Positions 11,876 to 25,574 are shown, counted from the first letter of the stretch. The stretch is DNA of 64,000 nucleotides from Cunninghamia lanceolata (GCA_027924645.1 BSBN01000888.1:16437001-16501000), one strand, 5' to 3'. A program made the numbers and translations. The notes: generated by a model from the sequence alone, not told the origin.

Positions 11876-14800
11876 ATTTAGATTTTATCCTCTAGAAAAA
11901 CCTACCATGTGCTAGTTGTAACGATTTGTTTTATGAAAGGGATTTGGAAAAACATAATTACCTAATCAACAAATATTATACTAACAATACAATAGTAATA
12001 AGTCCGTTTAGAATGTTCTGAAGCCCTTTTAGAAGTCAAGAAAGAACTTACATAGCATAGAAAGGTAGCATCTTTGTCAGCTTCTAGAAAACATTATAAG
12101 TTCGATTAGAATTCAGAGCTAAACGACAAAGGGAGTGTGTATTTGGTTACAAAATCTGAATTAATGAAGGCAATGATACAAGGTGGAATTTGACAGCCAC
12201 ATCTGCCTCTCCAGTTGAAATATAATGACGACCTTCGATTTAAGTCTCGAGCAATTTTATATAGTGTAAAATTTGATTGATACTTTCGGCAGATGATATT
12301 TGTAGATGGACGTCCATATAATTTTCAATGTAATTCCTCTCTAAGCAGTTTAGATATTATTAGAATTCGAAGTTGTAAATAATAATGAAGTGACGAGTGT
12401 AAACTTAGTAAACATTATCAAAGGGCTCATCGACTAGCCCAAATTGGTGAGCAAAACATAATGGATAGTGCTGGTTTTAGATTGTGTTGTGTTAATGGAT
12501 TAATTTAATTGTCAAGTTTAAAAGGAAAAAAGAATATATGTTGGTATTTTAAATTTATCTTATATCTATAAAAATAGTGTTAAGATATTTTGTTAGGTTT
12601 ATTTTGAGTATAAGTTGACAAAAAACTAAAATCTATGAGTTCAATTTTTAGTTCTAGTGGTCTAGACCTATTTTATGTTATATTTGTTCAACTATCCTAA
12701 ATTGAATTTAATGTGTGCTTTAGTTCTTTTAATATAATTACACCCATAATCTAGATCTCATTATTGGTGGTGAAACAAATATGATCTATACATATGTCAT
12801 GATACCATAATTTTGCCTAGTTAAGCTAGCCTTACACTAAGTGCATTGTTGTTTCATGTAATCAACTATAGTTAACTATAACCTGGGCATTTAGTAGGTG
12901 TAATTGAATAGTGACTACCAATGAACTAAACTTGTACATGATTTTGAAAGAATAAATTGTTCTAGGGAAAAGTGTTTATTAAACCCCATGAATGTATAAA
13001 TTGAAAATAAGATTGAATGAATTAGTATATAAGAAAGATATACCAATTTCAATACTTTGTTATAGTCTATGCATATTTGATTGTATGCTTCTTAACTAAC
13101 AACACACAAAATAGAACAAGAGTTCATAGACTTAGATGTGTGCTTTTGGTGAAAGCATAGACCACATAAGTGTTAACCATGGTATAAACACACAAAGTGA
13201 CAAGGTGGTTAACATTTTGGTTCTATTGCTAGAACCCTCAAATAATTTGTGTAATGTGGGATACAGATGCCTTGCAAGGTGACACAAGATGAGATCTATA
13301 AATTATTCACAAGTAGCATAGAATAAATTTTTAAGACAACATTACAATGGCTAAACTCTTGTTCATTGTAGTTCGTTGAAAAAAATTCACTAGGGGTAAA
13401 AATGTTTTTGGTTCAAAAGTATGTGGATATTTTAAAGATGGATTAGTTCATTTTTGTTTAAGAAAGAACATATAAGAGGGGGACAAATAGTTCATGAGTT
13501 GAAATGAGAATGCATTAAATATGGAGTTTGTTACTTCTTGTGCAACACACCCATTTCCCCATGAAATGGAAACCCACCATTTTGGATTCTACCACATTTT
13601 TGGCCTCTGCAACCATGTGTTCTTTTTTTGGCCTAATTGATAACCAATTGAATAGACCAAATATTAGCTTGTGAACTTTATCTAATCTCTATCCATTCAT
13701 GTCCACATCCTTTGATGGTCTTTGGCTTAAGGGTTTATGACAAACACATTAGGTTTATATCCATTTGCCTATGGTTTAGCATGCTCCAACTCCCTCCATC
13801 TAATGTGCTCAATTCTTATTGGTCCTCTTAGACCAATTATGAGTGATCCTCATTCCACTTCATTTTTGGTTTGGTCTCATAATCTTAGTCATGGTGGCAT
13901 GCAACCTCATCAATCTCTTCCATGGTGGTGTATGCCCTATTTTGGTCTCTTCACACATTCAAAAATCCTATGATGAAATCTCATCCAATCGCTTGTGTAA
14001 TCCTACTTTGTTGGGATGATATCCCTCTCCTTTGCATTGTACAATCCCTTAGATCATCCACATCAACCCTTTATTCTCATTACTGATCCTATGCTAAGCT
14101 CACCTTGGTCCTATTACATGACAGCTCAGCTACATTGAAACCAATGGCATAACCTCCATGCACATATAAATGATCGTACCTCTAAAAATTGCTCCATTTA
14201 TTGATCTTTGAGTTCATCATGTGGTCACTACATCTCTCACGTTACTTTAGGATATCATGATTTAGGGCATGCACACACCATTGGATTAATTTTATCCAAT
14301 AGTCTACACATTACTAATGATCCTATAAGATCTAAGATAGTTACACAATGCACCAACCATTTATCAAGGATATCATCTAATGACTATTATGCCTCTTACT
14401 ATGTGATGAGTTCATTTCTTTCTCCACTACACCTATGCATTTGGTTATCTTGAGCTCTACCAATATGATGGGACCATTACATATGCCAAGATATTCCTCC
14501 CTGATGTCACAACAGGTGATTATGAGTAGTTAAATTTGATGACTAATATCCTTATGAATTTTCACCTTTTCCTATTCCCATGTCTGACTACATGTGATAT
14601 AAATTTGGAGGCCTCATTTATGATCATGAACACACTAGAGGTTTGTGAAAGTGTGAATTTGGTCCCTCAAATAAAATGAGGGGTGATACTAACATGAAAA
14701 ATGTAAATACTTTCCTTATTTAATTATGAGTTCAAAATGGTGATTCCTTTATGGTTTATGATTTCCTTGTGTATATTTGGCATGGATCCTTTCTATGTAG

Positions 14801-15100
14801 GACATGTGTCTTCCTTGGATGCTAAATAGGCCCCCCAAGGTGTACACATGGCTAGACTAATTTAAGGAATGAAAAGTTACATAAATTAAAGAGTTCAATT
14901 ATACGTGAGTTTGTTAAGCATTAAAGGAGTTGCCTTATTATCCTCCATAATTCTATCATGTGTTTGGTTTCTATAGTATTCCCACTCCTTCATGTAGTCT
15001 TACCCTCTTTAGTCAAGAGGCATGCCCTTTTAAAGCCACCCGTACCTTAATTTCAAGTGAATTTTTTTTTATGATTCATCATTTATAACTAAATTGCATG
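11876..15100. other. Unassigned AT-rich DNA
   Basis: I see no gene, LTR pair or tandem array here. Between about 13550 and 14500 the plus strand is richer in C and holds short open frames (13737-13973, 14208-14453) without recognisable domains. It is probably decayed transposon DNA. Confidence 0.4.
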
Positions 15101-15850
15101 ATTATAGGAATGAGGATTTTATATCTCCTTTTGACCCATTGAGGTTAATGAGTCCATTGAGCTAGCTATTTTATTTCAAGCCTATGTAATTTTATCTTAT
15201 ACCCTAGCCAACAAAGATATTGACCTACTTCATGGGGTTGATAATTCTATTGTCTACAAAGATTCTTTAGCTTCTTGTGAGAACTCTCTAGATGACATGG
15301 AGGAAGCTACATTGAAACAATTTCCAAATGATGAGATTTTTAAAGGAATTATTTCTAGTATTTTTTTATTTTGTTGGAATATACAAGAATCTAAAACAAA
15401 AATAAAACATTTGTAGGTAATATCATCCATGTTTTTGTCTAACCTAGGCAATGATGTTGATGATTTTTTAGTTAAATAGAAAGGGTGATAGTGATTAGGA
15501 TAATAATTATTTTATTTCTATTACTAATGAAGTTGGAGAGTGGGATTAACTGTTAACTAATTGCTATATTTTTGATGTCGAGTTTGATGATTAGGATGAA
15601 TTATAGTATGCTAAAAAGGGTCAAGGTGTAAATGTTTGGCCATGACCTAGAAAGTATTGTTATTAATGACATGGACCCACTCATGGGGAATTCAAATGAA
15701 GTTCATGTTGTTAGTGGAGATCATGCTTTGCAGGTTACCAACCATCAAAAATAGGATCTTCCACACTCCCCTAAATCTCATGTATTTAGCTTTAATTCTA
15801 AGTATAATGATTTAGTGAACAAGAACAATTTTTAGATTAACTTTAACAAC
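15101..15850 (+). other. Possible decayed ORF, unrecognised
   Basis: From about 15235 a plus frame runs for more than 60 codons with a codon-like, acidic composition (Asp/Glu, Leu, Phe). It then continues past a TAG at about 15415 and breaks up after 15475. It may be the remains of a gene or of a retroelement ORF. I recognise no motif. Confidence 0.2.
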
Positions 15851-16782
15851 AATGATCAATCCCACATGTTAATCCCAATAAAAGTGTATCATGAATTCAA
15901 GAATGTACTAGGTAAAGTATTTATTTTCTAATTCAAGAATATTGCCACCCACCTCCAAACCTAAACTATCAAACTACAATGTTTAGTGCTTTGATGAAAA
16001 GGCTAGGAGTAGATTTGAAATAATTATTCTTGAGTCTCCACATGTATAATGTAGAATTAGTTTAGGAGATTTTATTTTCTTGTTTTCTTTCATTTTTCTA
16101 TATTTTTGTTTTGTCTCATTTCCTTTAATCTTTTATTTCTTTTGAGCTTGTTTCCTATTTAGTGCTACTTGTTCCTATCCTTCCTAATTGCCATAAATAA
16201 CAAATCTGTACATACACATGAACACACATTAATAAAGTATTGTACCTGCAACGCTTAAAGAGTATACCAATTCCATTGTCCATCCATAAAAACTAAAGTG
16301 TGCTAGATAATATTTAACATGGTTGTTGTCTTATCTCTACTTTCCTCAATTCTCAAAATGACTTTATAGAAGTCTTGTACCAACTACAAAGCACTCAATA
16401 AATATTTATGGAGACATAAATACTTATAGTATTTATAGCTTTTTCCAGCAACTACTACACATAATGACTTTCCAATTAAAATATAAGTGCATACTATTTA
16501 GTGTTTGGCTTATAAATATTTGTGCCTATTGACTATTTGATAACACTTGGGTGCTTAAATTACTATTTCTTAGTAAGTGGGAAAGGAGACCAAAGTCATT
16601 TAACTTGTGATGGCTAGTCATAAACTTGAGTTGATTACTTGTATAGGCATATTCTTCTAAACATGCAAATCATACATCAGGTCTTTGTAACACTTCTATC
16701 CTCATCATCACAATGGGACAATGTAAATGCACTCTTAGCTCTTTAGAATGAATCTACATCTTAAATTGTTTTGTTATTTGGA

Positions 16783-16957
16783 CTCCTTTAGTGAACACTG
16801 TAGTTTTTGGATCACTTCCATAAATGACACTAGTCTTTGAGCTCCTTTGGTGAACGTTGTAGTTTTTGGATCATTTCAATAAATTATAACAAATGACAAC
16901 AATAATTAATCCTTCAATGAATGTCATAGTCTCTGGACCACTTCAATAAATGACAAT
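16783..16957 (+). repeat. Three-copy degenerate tandem repeat (~60-70 bp)
   Basis: Units starting CTCCTTTAGTGAAC, CTCCTTTGGTGAAC and CCTTCAATGAATG begin at 16783, 16842 and 16911. Each contains GTAGTTTTTGGATCA or a variant followed by TTCAATAAAT. The rest of 15851-17100 shows nothing I can name. Confidence 0.6.
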
Positions 16958-17105
16958 GGTCACATGGTCAGTAGGTAATCACATTTTGCAAGAGTCATTA
17001 TGGATATGACTCACATTATGACTGTCCCTCCACTATCCTCTCACATCATGATTGTGAGAAAGTTCATTCCCAGACGAGCTAAATTTTTCATAATGAGGCA
17101 TATAC

Positions 17106-17861
17106 TATTAGGAATTTGTAGGTCCAATAAAACCAATTCCACATAACCCATAAGTAGAAAATGATGCAACAAATAACCATAATGTAAAGGTCAAACGACA
17201 AACACATGATAACACAAGATATACACTAGGAAAACCCTCAAGAGGGAAAAACCAAGCCTTCAAAAGAATTTACACTCATACATATTATTTAGCAATAAGA
17301 TATTACAATACATGCTCATGAGTCTCCATGAATACCTCTGAAACATCAAGGTCTTCCAATGCATCCTCCATGTGTCCAAGAATGAATCAACACATCCCAT
17401 GCCATGCTTCACAAAATGCACTTATAGAAGAGAACTCAATACAATGACAACCTATCTCACAACCTCCTATACACCAACAATGAACAATCAGCCAACCGAC
17501 AACTAATGACCATGTGCTTGATTTTATAGACTAAGCTCACACAAATACAAGTAGTAGTATTGGGTAATAGCGTGTGCTCCAAAACCATGGATACACAAAA
17601 CCATTGACCCTCTCATTTAATTATTGGTACTACATTTTTTTCCAACAATTAAATAATAGAAATAAATAATTAACTACTCTATGTGTCCCACATACATAAA
17701 ATAATTAATCCAATGTTACATACAACAATTACAAGTGGCATCCAAATAAATATCTAATGTGGCTAAACACATTAATTAAGATGCACCACAAATAAATATT
17801 TATTTTACATGAATAAAATAATACAATAGTATGCAAGGTGTACAAAACCTATTTCCCAACA
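17106..17861 (-). repeat. 3' LTR of the 7.4-kb element
   Basis: On the plus strand it runs from TATTAGGAATTTG (TG changed to TA compared with the other copy) to ATTTCCCAACA. It shares with 23806-24538 long stretches such as CCATAATGTAAAGGTCAAA/CAATAATGCAAAGATCAAA and the AATAAATAATTAACTACTC block. The minus-strand start is TGTTGGGAAAT. Confidence 0.8.
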
Positions 17862-17872
17862 TTCTCCCACTT
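17862..17872 (-). promoter_or_regulatory. Polypurine tract
   Basis: Minus-strand AAGTGGGAGAA abuts the LTR start TGTTGGG, as expected for a copia element. Confidence 0.75.
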
Positions 17873-20800
17873 GTTGTATACATTTCATAAGGGTCAATCA
17901 ATGAAATACATCATCATCATCATAGGCAACACATGAAATCACATGAATCTTCAGCATGCTCTTGTGCTCCATCAAGATACTTGCAATAAAATCAAAGTGA
18001 ACACCATCTCAAGAAAGAACTCCTCTCATCCTCCAACATGCCACCTATGGAAGAAATGGAACATGCCAAGGTGAAGATTCGCCAATCCAAAGAACACAAG
18101 TATCAAATCCAAGTGATAACAAAAGGCTCCAAGTTGCTGTCAAAGGTAAAAACCCACATGTCTAGAAATAGTACCCACAACATATGGTTATACATCCAAC
18201 CATCCATACAACATAGGTATAAACAACATCAATAAACTCATGCCAACAACATATCCAACCCATATATACTACAATCAAAAGCTCCATGTATAAACTTGTC
18301 AATGAAGAACACATACATCTAGGAACTCCCACTACATGGGTAATGCCAAATCTGAAAATACATCCAAGGTGTACCAACTCTATCAATCAACACTCAAACC
18401 AAAGTGTGGCTAATCAACAAGCCAATATAGTATCGAGAATAATAACAATGATCCACATATGCAAGATAAATCACTACATACACTCTCATAACTCACCATA
18501 ACTCTCCCAAAGTCTAACCATATCAACATGATCCTAGAGGAAGTAGCCATAAGACAAAGAGAGAAAAGCTATAACTCATAATGTCTTGCAAACAGCTCAA
18601 AGTGCTAAACTATGTTAGGTATGATCTCCTCTACAACCCCAAATGAAAATCCTTAACAACACCCAACCATTCGATCTCATAGATCAAATGAACAAATGTA
18701 TCATGTAACCAATATGGATACAAGTCTCTCTAACCAAGGTAGATCAAACTCATTACCATTCCATAACTAGGAATAAGCCCAATCACATCTCCTAAAGTTA
18801 TCATAATAAACATCGTAAATCAAACCATATGAACAAGCAGATAAACATGCTAACATCTCCTAAATGAACCCTCCAGAACCAATAACCATAGCTCAAGATC
18901 CATAAATATGAAAAGATGAAACATAAAGTGAAATGCATCTAAAAGGATGGGTGATACATCATAGATGATAAACTACCAAGTAAACCAAGAGTGGGGAGTG
19001 AGAATGCTCCTCCAAGATACACCAAGCCACAATGACTCTCTCCAAAAACAATCTCCTCTAGGTCCAAGAACTCACATCCATATCCAGGTGTAGGTTCCTC
19101 AGTCTTCCTATTGAAACCTCCAATGACTAATTGTCTCAACAAGTATCTCTAATGCAAAGAGAACTCTAGCCTCACCTAAGCCTCCGAGTATCCAAGAGTA
19201 CCTCCACAATCAATCCACGCTAAAACTCCAAATGCAACTCCACACAATCATGGAGCTCCCAAGAAAATAATTTCAATATACTCAATACCAAGAGAACTAA
19301 CAAGATCACTATCAATGCTCCCTATGCACATCTGTAAAATCAGGGAACCTATCATGACATCATGATCTAACCATCTCCTCTTAGCAGATCACATGCACTA
19401 ATGCACACATCGTATTTCAAGAGAACCTATATCATATCAAAACTCTAATCTAGAATCAAGAGTCTATCAAGACACAATATAAACATCTCTAAACAAAGGA
19501 TCAACATATCCAATCACATGAAGATCTACTAACAATAGAACTTGGGATGTCAAAGCACTTTCACTGAAACAAGAATCATAATCCAAGAGCCTCTCCAAGA
19601 CACCCACAGCCACCATAAAAGATCGCCCATCACAAGTGAAGAATCTATATCACTGTCAAAGCTCCCATTGAATTGTTATACCAAGCTATCCATGGAAACA
19701 AAGTAACCATGTCCTAAATGAAGATTATCCATGGCCCCAACACAATTAAGAAATCCTGCTATATTATCAACAACTCCTCAAGGTAATGTAGACCATAATC
19801 TCCATACGAAGAAGATAAAACCATCATTGTCAAAATCTCACATAAAACCATGTATCCAAGCTATCCATGATATCATGATAAACATGCTACAACTCTCAAC
19901 AACTAACTATCCAAGCACTCTGATCATCCATCCTCTCATCCAATGCAACATATCAATGTATAACTGACAACAGACAAGGCCAAGTAACAAAGTCTACATG
20001 GGTAAATGTACAAAGATGAGTCCAGTTAAGGTGGAAATTTTGGACTTAGAAAACAACCTAAAATTGGTTAAACCAAAATGGGATCCCCTTTTTATGAAAT
20101 GGGATCCCGTTATGCTTCGGGATCCTGAGCCAAAAGTGGGATCTCATTTTCAAGAAATGAGATCCCATTTCATAAAAGGTTAAAATATTAATCTTTTATG
20201 AAATGGGATCTTGTTTCTAGAGCAGGATCCCATTTCATAAAATTTGAATTTCAAACTCAATTTTTTCTATGGGTTTGGGGTCAGAAAAAAGGCTTGGGAA
20301 ACCGACCCTTAGCTTTGGACCTAGTTTGACCTGCAAGTTGAAGGTCATGTCAATGTCACAACAAAATAGTAATTTTGAGCATATGTCTGAAGGCCTTTCT
20401 TGCAAAATTTTTTGACAAAATTAAAACTCATTATAGATGAGACAGTGCAGATTCCAAAGATGTAATTTTTTTTTACAATTGGATTAATTTTCAACTTTTC
20501 AATTAATTTATGATGAAACAGGTCCATAAACTTGAATTATCAGTGTTTTTAAATATTTTAATAACTTTTTATCAAAATAACTTTTTGTAAAAAAAATGTA
20601 CGAAAATGTACTTCAGACAATTCTTTTCAATTTGAAAAAAAAATTCAAAAAATGTTAATTTTAGGTAATCTTATGTGTGACGTACACGACATTTTTTAAA
20701 ACACCAAAAATGGCCAATAAAAAGTTAACAAAAAAAATATTCAATAAAAAATTACAAAAAAATATGGAAAACATGCTTCATTGAGTTACAAATCCTTTTC

Positions 20801-21126
20801 CAAAAGAATTTTGAAAAATATGATTATTTAGGTCAAAATATGGATGATGTACACGTGCATGGTATAGTAAAAAAAAGTGATTTTTAAAAAGTGGTTTTTA
20901 GAAACTCCCATCAAAAATCAATTTATATAATCTAGGTATTAAACAAAATTACATATTTAGAAACTAGAATCCAAGTACTACATTTCATATTTACTGACTT
21001 TTTTCAAGATTCCACCTTTAAGTGCTTCAAATTTTTAGGTCAAATATGACAAATTCTAAAAATTAGGGAAAACACTTCCACTTTTTGGCTAAAAAGTGGA
21101 CTCAACTTCTTGCACACACACGCATA
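17873..21126. other. Noncoding interior of the 7.4-kb element, left part
   Basis: Up to about 20000 the plus strand is rich in A and C, with short open frames (18038-18235, 18939-19142 and others) that match nothing I know. From 20250 to 21100 it is AT-rich with A/T runs. I see no pol remnant, including none of the RNase H tail that normally sits next to the purine tract. Confidence 0.5.
20077..20242. repeat. Cluster of ATGAAATGGGATCCC repeats in both orientations
   Basis: The word GAAATGGGATC or its complement GATCCCATTTC occurs in both orientations at about 20095, 20155, 20200 and 20226, with further GGGATC words between. The stretch AAATGAGATCCCATTTCATAA around 20155-20175 followed by TTTATGAAATGGGATC at about 20194 can form a hairpin. 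Confidence 0.7.
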
Positions 21127-21840
21127 TGTTAGAAATGATGGTAGAAGCAATGGAGATTGTCATCTAATTCAAACCTTACTAATGTCATCTAAACAATGTA
21201 GAAGCAATGGAGATTGTAACATAAATAAAACCCACTACACATAAATAACATGAATTAAAAACTAAACACATTACATAGTATGTAACCTGGAGAAACCCCT
21301 TTCAGGTAAAAGACTCCACCAAGAAAAGAGGCTCCAAGTAGTATAATCTTCAAAAATGATATTGCAATACATGCACTTCCTCTCCTTCTCCAGTCTTCAA
21401 TCTAGCAGTGCTTGTTACTCTCAACTCTGATAAAAATGTAGTACAAATATCCTTATAAGGGGGTTGCTTTCCAGGGCAAGATAAACCAATGAAATCTCCA
21501 CCATCAAATCAATGACCTAATGACAAATAGTCTAGATTTACAATGATAAAATATAAATAAAATATGGTTTTAGGGGTGCTGCCCCTAAAACCCCACCAGG
21601 GTGCATGGCCCCCGAACCCCCTATCAGGGGGATAATTCCCCTAGACCCAGGATCGCAAGCGGAAACCCCCCTCTGACTCCCCATTGCAGATGAATTAACA
21701 TCAAGGGTTGGATATAAACATGCACCTGAAACAAGATAGCTGCTGGTCAAACCTTTCATCCTTATGGGTGATTTACAAACAATAATAGGAATAATAAATT
21801 ACATAGGATTTACAAAGTTGATGGCACCTTAATCCTAACA
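21127..21840. mobile_element. Solo LTR, 714 bp, with target duplication
   Basis: It begins TGTTAGAAAT and ends ATCCTAACA, with a 6-bp inverted match (TGTTAG/CTAACA), and is flanked by GCATA at 21122-21126 and 21841-21845. Inside are a duplicated GAAGCAATGGAGATTGT (about 21148 and 21201) and a C/G-rich block at 21570-21690 containing the palindrome-like GGTGCTGCCCCTAAAACC. No internal domain or second LTR exists, so it is a solo LTR formed by LTR-LTR recombination. Confidence 0.8.
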
Positions 21841-21845
21841 GCATA

Positions 21846-23791
21846 AACACTGAATCAATCTCGTGGATAAAGACAATTGACATCCGAGTCATCTCACTGT
21901 AGCCAATGGGTACCTAGTCCACAAAAGTACATAACTCAAAGATCCAAAACAAATGTAACATAAAAACTCATCATCACACTAGTAACATCCAAACTGAGAT
22001 ATCAAAGAAGATAATCTATAGACTCCAAGACGCAAACACTAAATTAACACTAGATTCAATTTGCCAAACAAGTCCACAAACAAGTAACCATAGTCAAGGA
22101 ACTAATCAAGCATTAAAGAGATAAGAACTATCCCCTAAAACTACACAACACCAAATATAATCATGAATCAAACATCATAGCCCATACCTATCAATCGTAT
22201 ACATGATCATGTCATGCCAATGCAAAAGTTTACCTACATATCCATGACATCATAATCATCATCATTGTTGTACGTGTACTCAATTTCCACTTAAATGAGA
22301 CTCCTAGTCTCACATGTGTATCAACCATATCCTCAAACTATAAGATAACCTATGTACCTGTCTCCATCAAAGTCCAAACTCTAAAAAACTCATATAAGCC
22401 TGTATCTAGAAGAACCAAATCTAAAAACCTACTATACCATATGAATGCTCTCATAATCACACCCTGAATCTCAGGCTCCTACAAGTGATCAAATAAGTAC
22501 CAATATCTCTCTGTACACGAAACACAAAATCTACATGATCTAATCTATAGTACACTACAATAGCTCTCCAACGTGTGCCCAAAATCAAAAATTGGATTTT
22601 ATATGCAAATGTTATGAGCATAAAACTATCCCAGTGCAATGTTTGGCTTTAGGCACCAAATTTTGATATAAACACAAAAATATGATAATAAATCATGTAG
22701 CACTGTGTAATGCTCAAAGATACCTTTCTTACACCTATAACAAGTCGAAAACCTGATATGGTGGGTGAAAGCTATGCTTCCTAGAAGAAAATCCCCTTCG
22801 AAGGCTAAAAGGGGACCCCTGGTGGGACGCTGTTTGTACCACTGATGTAAGTATGATGTCATCATTAACATGGCCCTGACTGTGCACTCTAGTCATCACA
22901 TGCTGACTAGGCAAGGTGGTGCTAACTTGGCATATTTAGCCGGCATCACAAGGTGATGTGGTGGATTTGAAGGAACATTAAATTCATTTTAATGTTTTCC
23001 ACGCCATAGAGGCAAAACCAAAAATGCATTTTAAAAAGGTTTAAATTTACAATTTTTAAACATAGTTTGAAAATACTGTGGGGGCTATTATAAGCTCACT
23101 GGTAGATAAATCTTTGTTGGTCAGCTTATGGCCGTGGCTTGGCCTATCAGACTGATGGCTGGAACCAGTGGGCCTATGGCCCTGCCAGCCAGTGCCCAAC
23201 AGCTGACCCCTATCAGGCTTGCATGTAGGTACAAGGCTGGAGTACCCCCTACTCTACATTTTTTTAATATATGATTTTTTATTTCTCTTTCCTATAGTTC
23301 TTTTTTTCAATTGATTTTTTTTAACCATAGGAAAATTATCATTACGTAGGAAAATTAAAATATTTTTTCTATGTATCTCTGCAGTCGTACAACCATAACA
23401 TTGTACTTGGGCTGCTTAAAAAAAATTGTTTTATACTCCAGTGACATAAATAGGTAGGATTTTATATCAATCTTCATCTCTTGGGCCTCCTAGACTCAAT
23501 GTCGAGGTATGTTTTATCCCAGGAGGTCATATGTGAAAAATACCCCCTCGAAATCCTCATTGAAGCCATCTAAGAATCCTTCTTTAGCCATGATTTTTCA
23601 ATCATCAGATTCGTAAAATACATAATAAATCCATAATACCAAAAACTCCAAATCTACAATACAACCTGTACAAAACCCTTTAATGTCCTAAATCCTTTCA
23701 TGCATTGCCATGGCTTCCACTTTGCATCAGATCTACACACACAAGGGTTATAACAAAATAGGGAGCTCACACCTCCCTCAACTATAACATT
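21846..23791. other. Noncoding interior of the 7.4-kb element, right part
   Basis: No recognisable coding domain. A minus-strand ATG near 23592 opens a short frame (Met-Ala-Lys-Glu-Gly-Phe-Leu) a little over 200 bases downstream of the PBS, in the place where gag would begin. It ends after about 25 codons. Confidence 0.4.
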
Positions 23792-23803
23792 GTTATGATA
23801 CCA
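23792..23803 (-). promoter_or_regulatory. Primer binding site
   Basis: Minus-strand TGGTATCATAAC lies two bases from the LTR end. Its first eight bases equal the initiator-methionine tRNA complement TGGTATCAGAGC used by most plant copia elements. Confidence 0.75.
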
Positions 23804-23805
23804 CA

Positions 23806-24538
23806 TGTTAGGAATTTGCAGATCTAATAAAACCAATTCGACATAACCCATAAGGAGAAAATGATGTAGCAAATAACAATAATGCAAAGATCAAATGACA
23901 AACACAAGATAACACAAGATATACTCTGGGATAACCCTCAAGAGTGAATAACCCAACCTCCAAAAGCATCCATGCATTCATATGTATTATTCTGCAATAA
24001 GATATTAGAATACACACTCTCGAGTCTCCATGAATACCTCTAAAACATCAAACTCCTCTAATGCATCCTAGATATGTCCAAGTATGAATCCACATATCCA
24101 TGCCATGCTTCACAAAATGCACATACATGAGAGAACTCAATACAATAACAGTCTCTCTCACAACCTCCTGCACACCAACAATGAATAATCAGCCAACCCA
24201 CAACTGATGATCATGTACTTGATTTTATAGACTAAGCTCACACAAATACAAGTAGTAGTATTGGGTAGATGCATGTGTTCCAAAACCATGGATACACAAA
24301 ACCATTGAACTCCTCATTTAATTATTGGTACTACATTTTTTCTCAACAATTAAATAATACAAATAAATAATTAACTACTCTATGTTTCACACATAAAATA
24401 ATTAACCCAATTTTACATACAACAATTACAAGTGGCATCCAAATAAATATCTAATGTGGCTAAACACATCAATTAAGATGCACCACAAATAAATGTTTAT
24501 TTTACATGAATAAAATAATACAATATTATGCAAGAACC
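23806..24538 (-). repeat. 5' LTR of the 7.4-kb element
   Basis: It starts TGTTAGGAATTTGCAG on the plus strand and is co-linear with 17106-17861. At its outer end it lacks about 20 bases present in the other copy (the GTGTACAAA and TTTCCCAACA pieces), yet the TATAC duplication follows at once. Confidence 0.75.
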
Positions 24539-24543
24539 TATAC

Positions 24544-24970
24544 CATTATGGAAAAAAATTGTAATGAGATGATATCTATTCAACTTTTTTCTCTTACAAT
24601 GTTGAGCTACGCATGACGAATCAAAAAAATGTAATGCATCATATCCTCTGTGGGACAATTATCTGTATAGTAATAGGGTGGTAGTGAAATTTCTAGGCAT
24701 TGATATTTTGTCTGTGTTATTTTTGATATATCAGTGATATCAAAGGTGATACAACTCAAGTAAGACATTCGACACATCCACAAATATGCTCTGATATCTT
24801 CCTTAGCAATTTTGCTTCGCCACATTGAACCAGGCTAATTAATTGGTTTGGACATGTGGTTGGACAACCTTTTTATTTTTTGGGTGGTTTGTAAGGCTCT
24901 GCACAAGGATCTCATGGAATTGTTTGTATATATAATCACTTCATGTTGTTCAATTTAACTTCATCTATCA
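24544..24970 (+). promoter_or_regulatory. Upstream region of the patatin pseudogene with TATA box
   Basis: TATATATAA at about 24927-24935 lies some 35-45 bases before the ATG at 24971 and could be the former core promoter. No other element is recognised in the rest of this stretch. Confidence 0.4.
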
Positions 24971-25377
24971 ATGGATTTTGAGAAGCGGATTTCTACAATT
25001 AATGTCCATGGGGACATCTGAATCCTGAGTATCGATTGAGGAGGAGTTCATGGCCTTATTCCACTGCAACCTCTTAAATTCTTAGAGAAAGAGCTGTAGG
25101 TATATATTTTCTGACAATTAGTATAAATTAGGAGGATAGTTGCATTTGCATAAACATATTACTGAAATGTGGCTTGCTTCATTTTTTTAGAAATTAGATG
25201 GGGATGAAGCAAGACTCGCAGATTATTTCAATATAGTAGCGGGTACAAGCACTAGAGATCTCATCGCCAAAATGTTAGCCACTCCATACATAGATGATCA
25301 TTGTCACAATCCTCCTTATACTATTGGGAAAATTGAAAGTTTTTACTTGTATAATGTGAGCTTGATTTTTCCTCTCA

Positions 25378-25574
25378 TGTTAATTTCATATCAGATTGTA
25401 ATTGTTTCTTACTTCATCTGTCTTTCTCCATCTCTCCCTTTGGATGGTGGATTGACTACCATATATATAATCGATTGGATTTTAGGAGACGCGACTGTTC
25501 CAATCGTTCTGTTTCATAATGAAATTTGTTTAATTAAACTCTATTATTTATAACCTCCCGAGGCTACAAAAACA
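25378..25574 (-). repeat. 3' LTR of the gene-carrying element
   Basis: Plus-strand TGTTAATTTCATATCAG to CTACAAAAACA. Compared with the right copy it lacks the last six bases, TCAACA, most simply lost by slippage between two ACATC words. A TATA-like TATATATA at about 25460-25470 is shared by both copies. Confidence 0.85.

Larger units (their letters stand above)
17106..24538 (-). mobile_element. Non-autonomous copia-type LTR element, 7.4 kb
   Basis: Direct repeats at 17106-17861 and 23806-24538 are about 90 percent alike by eye and are flanked by TATAC at 17101-17105 and 24539-24543. A PBS beside the right copy and a polypurine tract beside the left copy set the orientation as minus. The 5.9-kb interior shows no gag, protease, integrase, RT or RNase H motif on either strand. 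It is best described as a large retrotransposon derivative (LARD-like) or a very old copy. A short minus frame starting near 23592, after the leader, could be a gag start but is unrecognised. Confidence 0.7.

Noticed and set aside
25378..25553. Continuation of the exon-2 frame of the patatin gene past 25348
   Set aside because: The donor site at 25349 joins exon 3 at 29402 in correct phase (Phe-Tyr-Leu-Arg); the extra frame is intron plus LTR.
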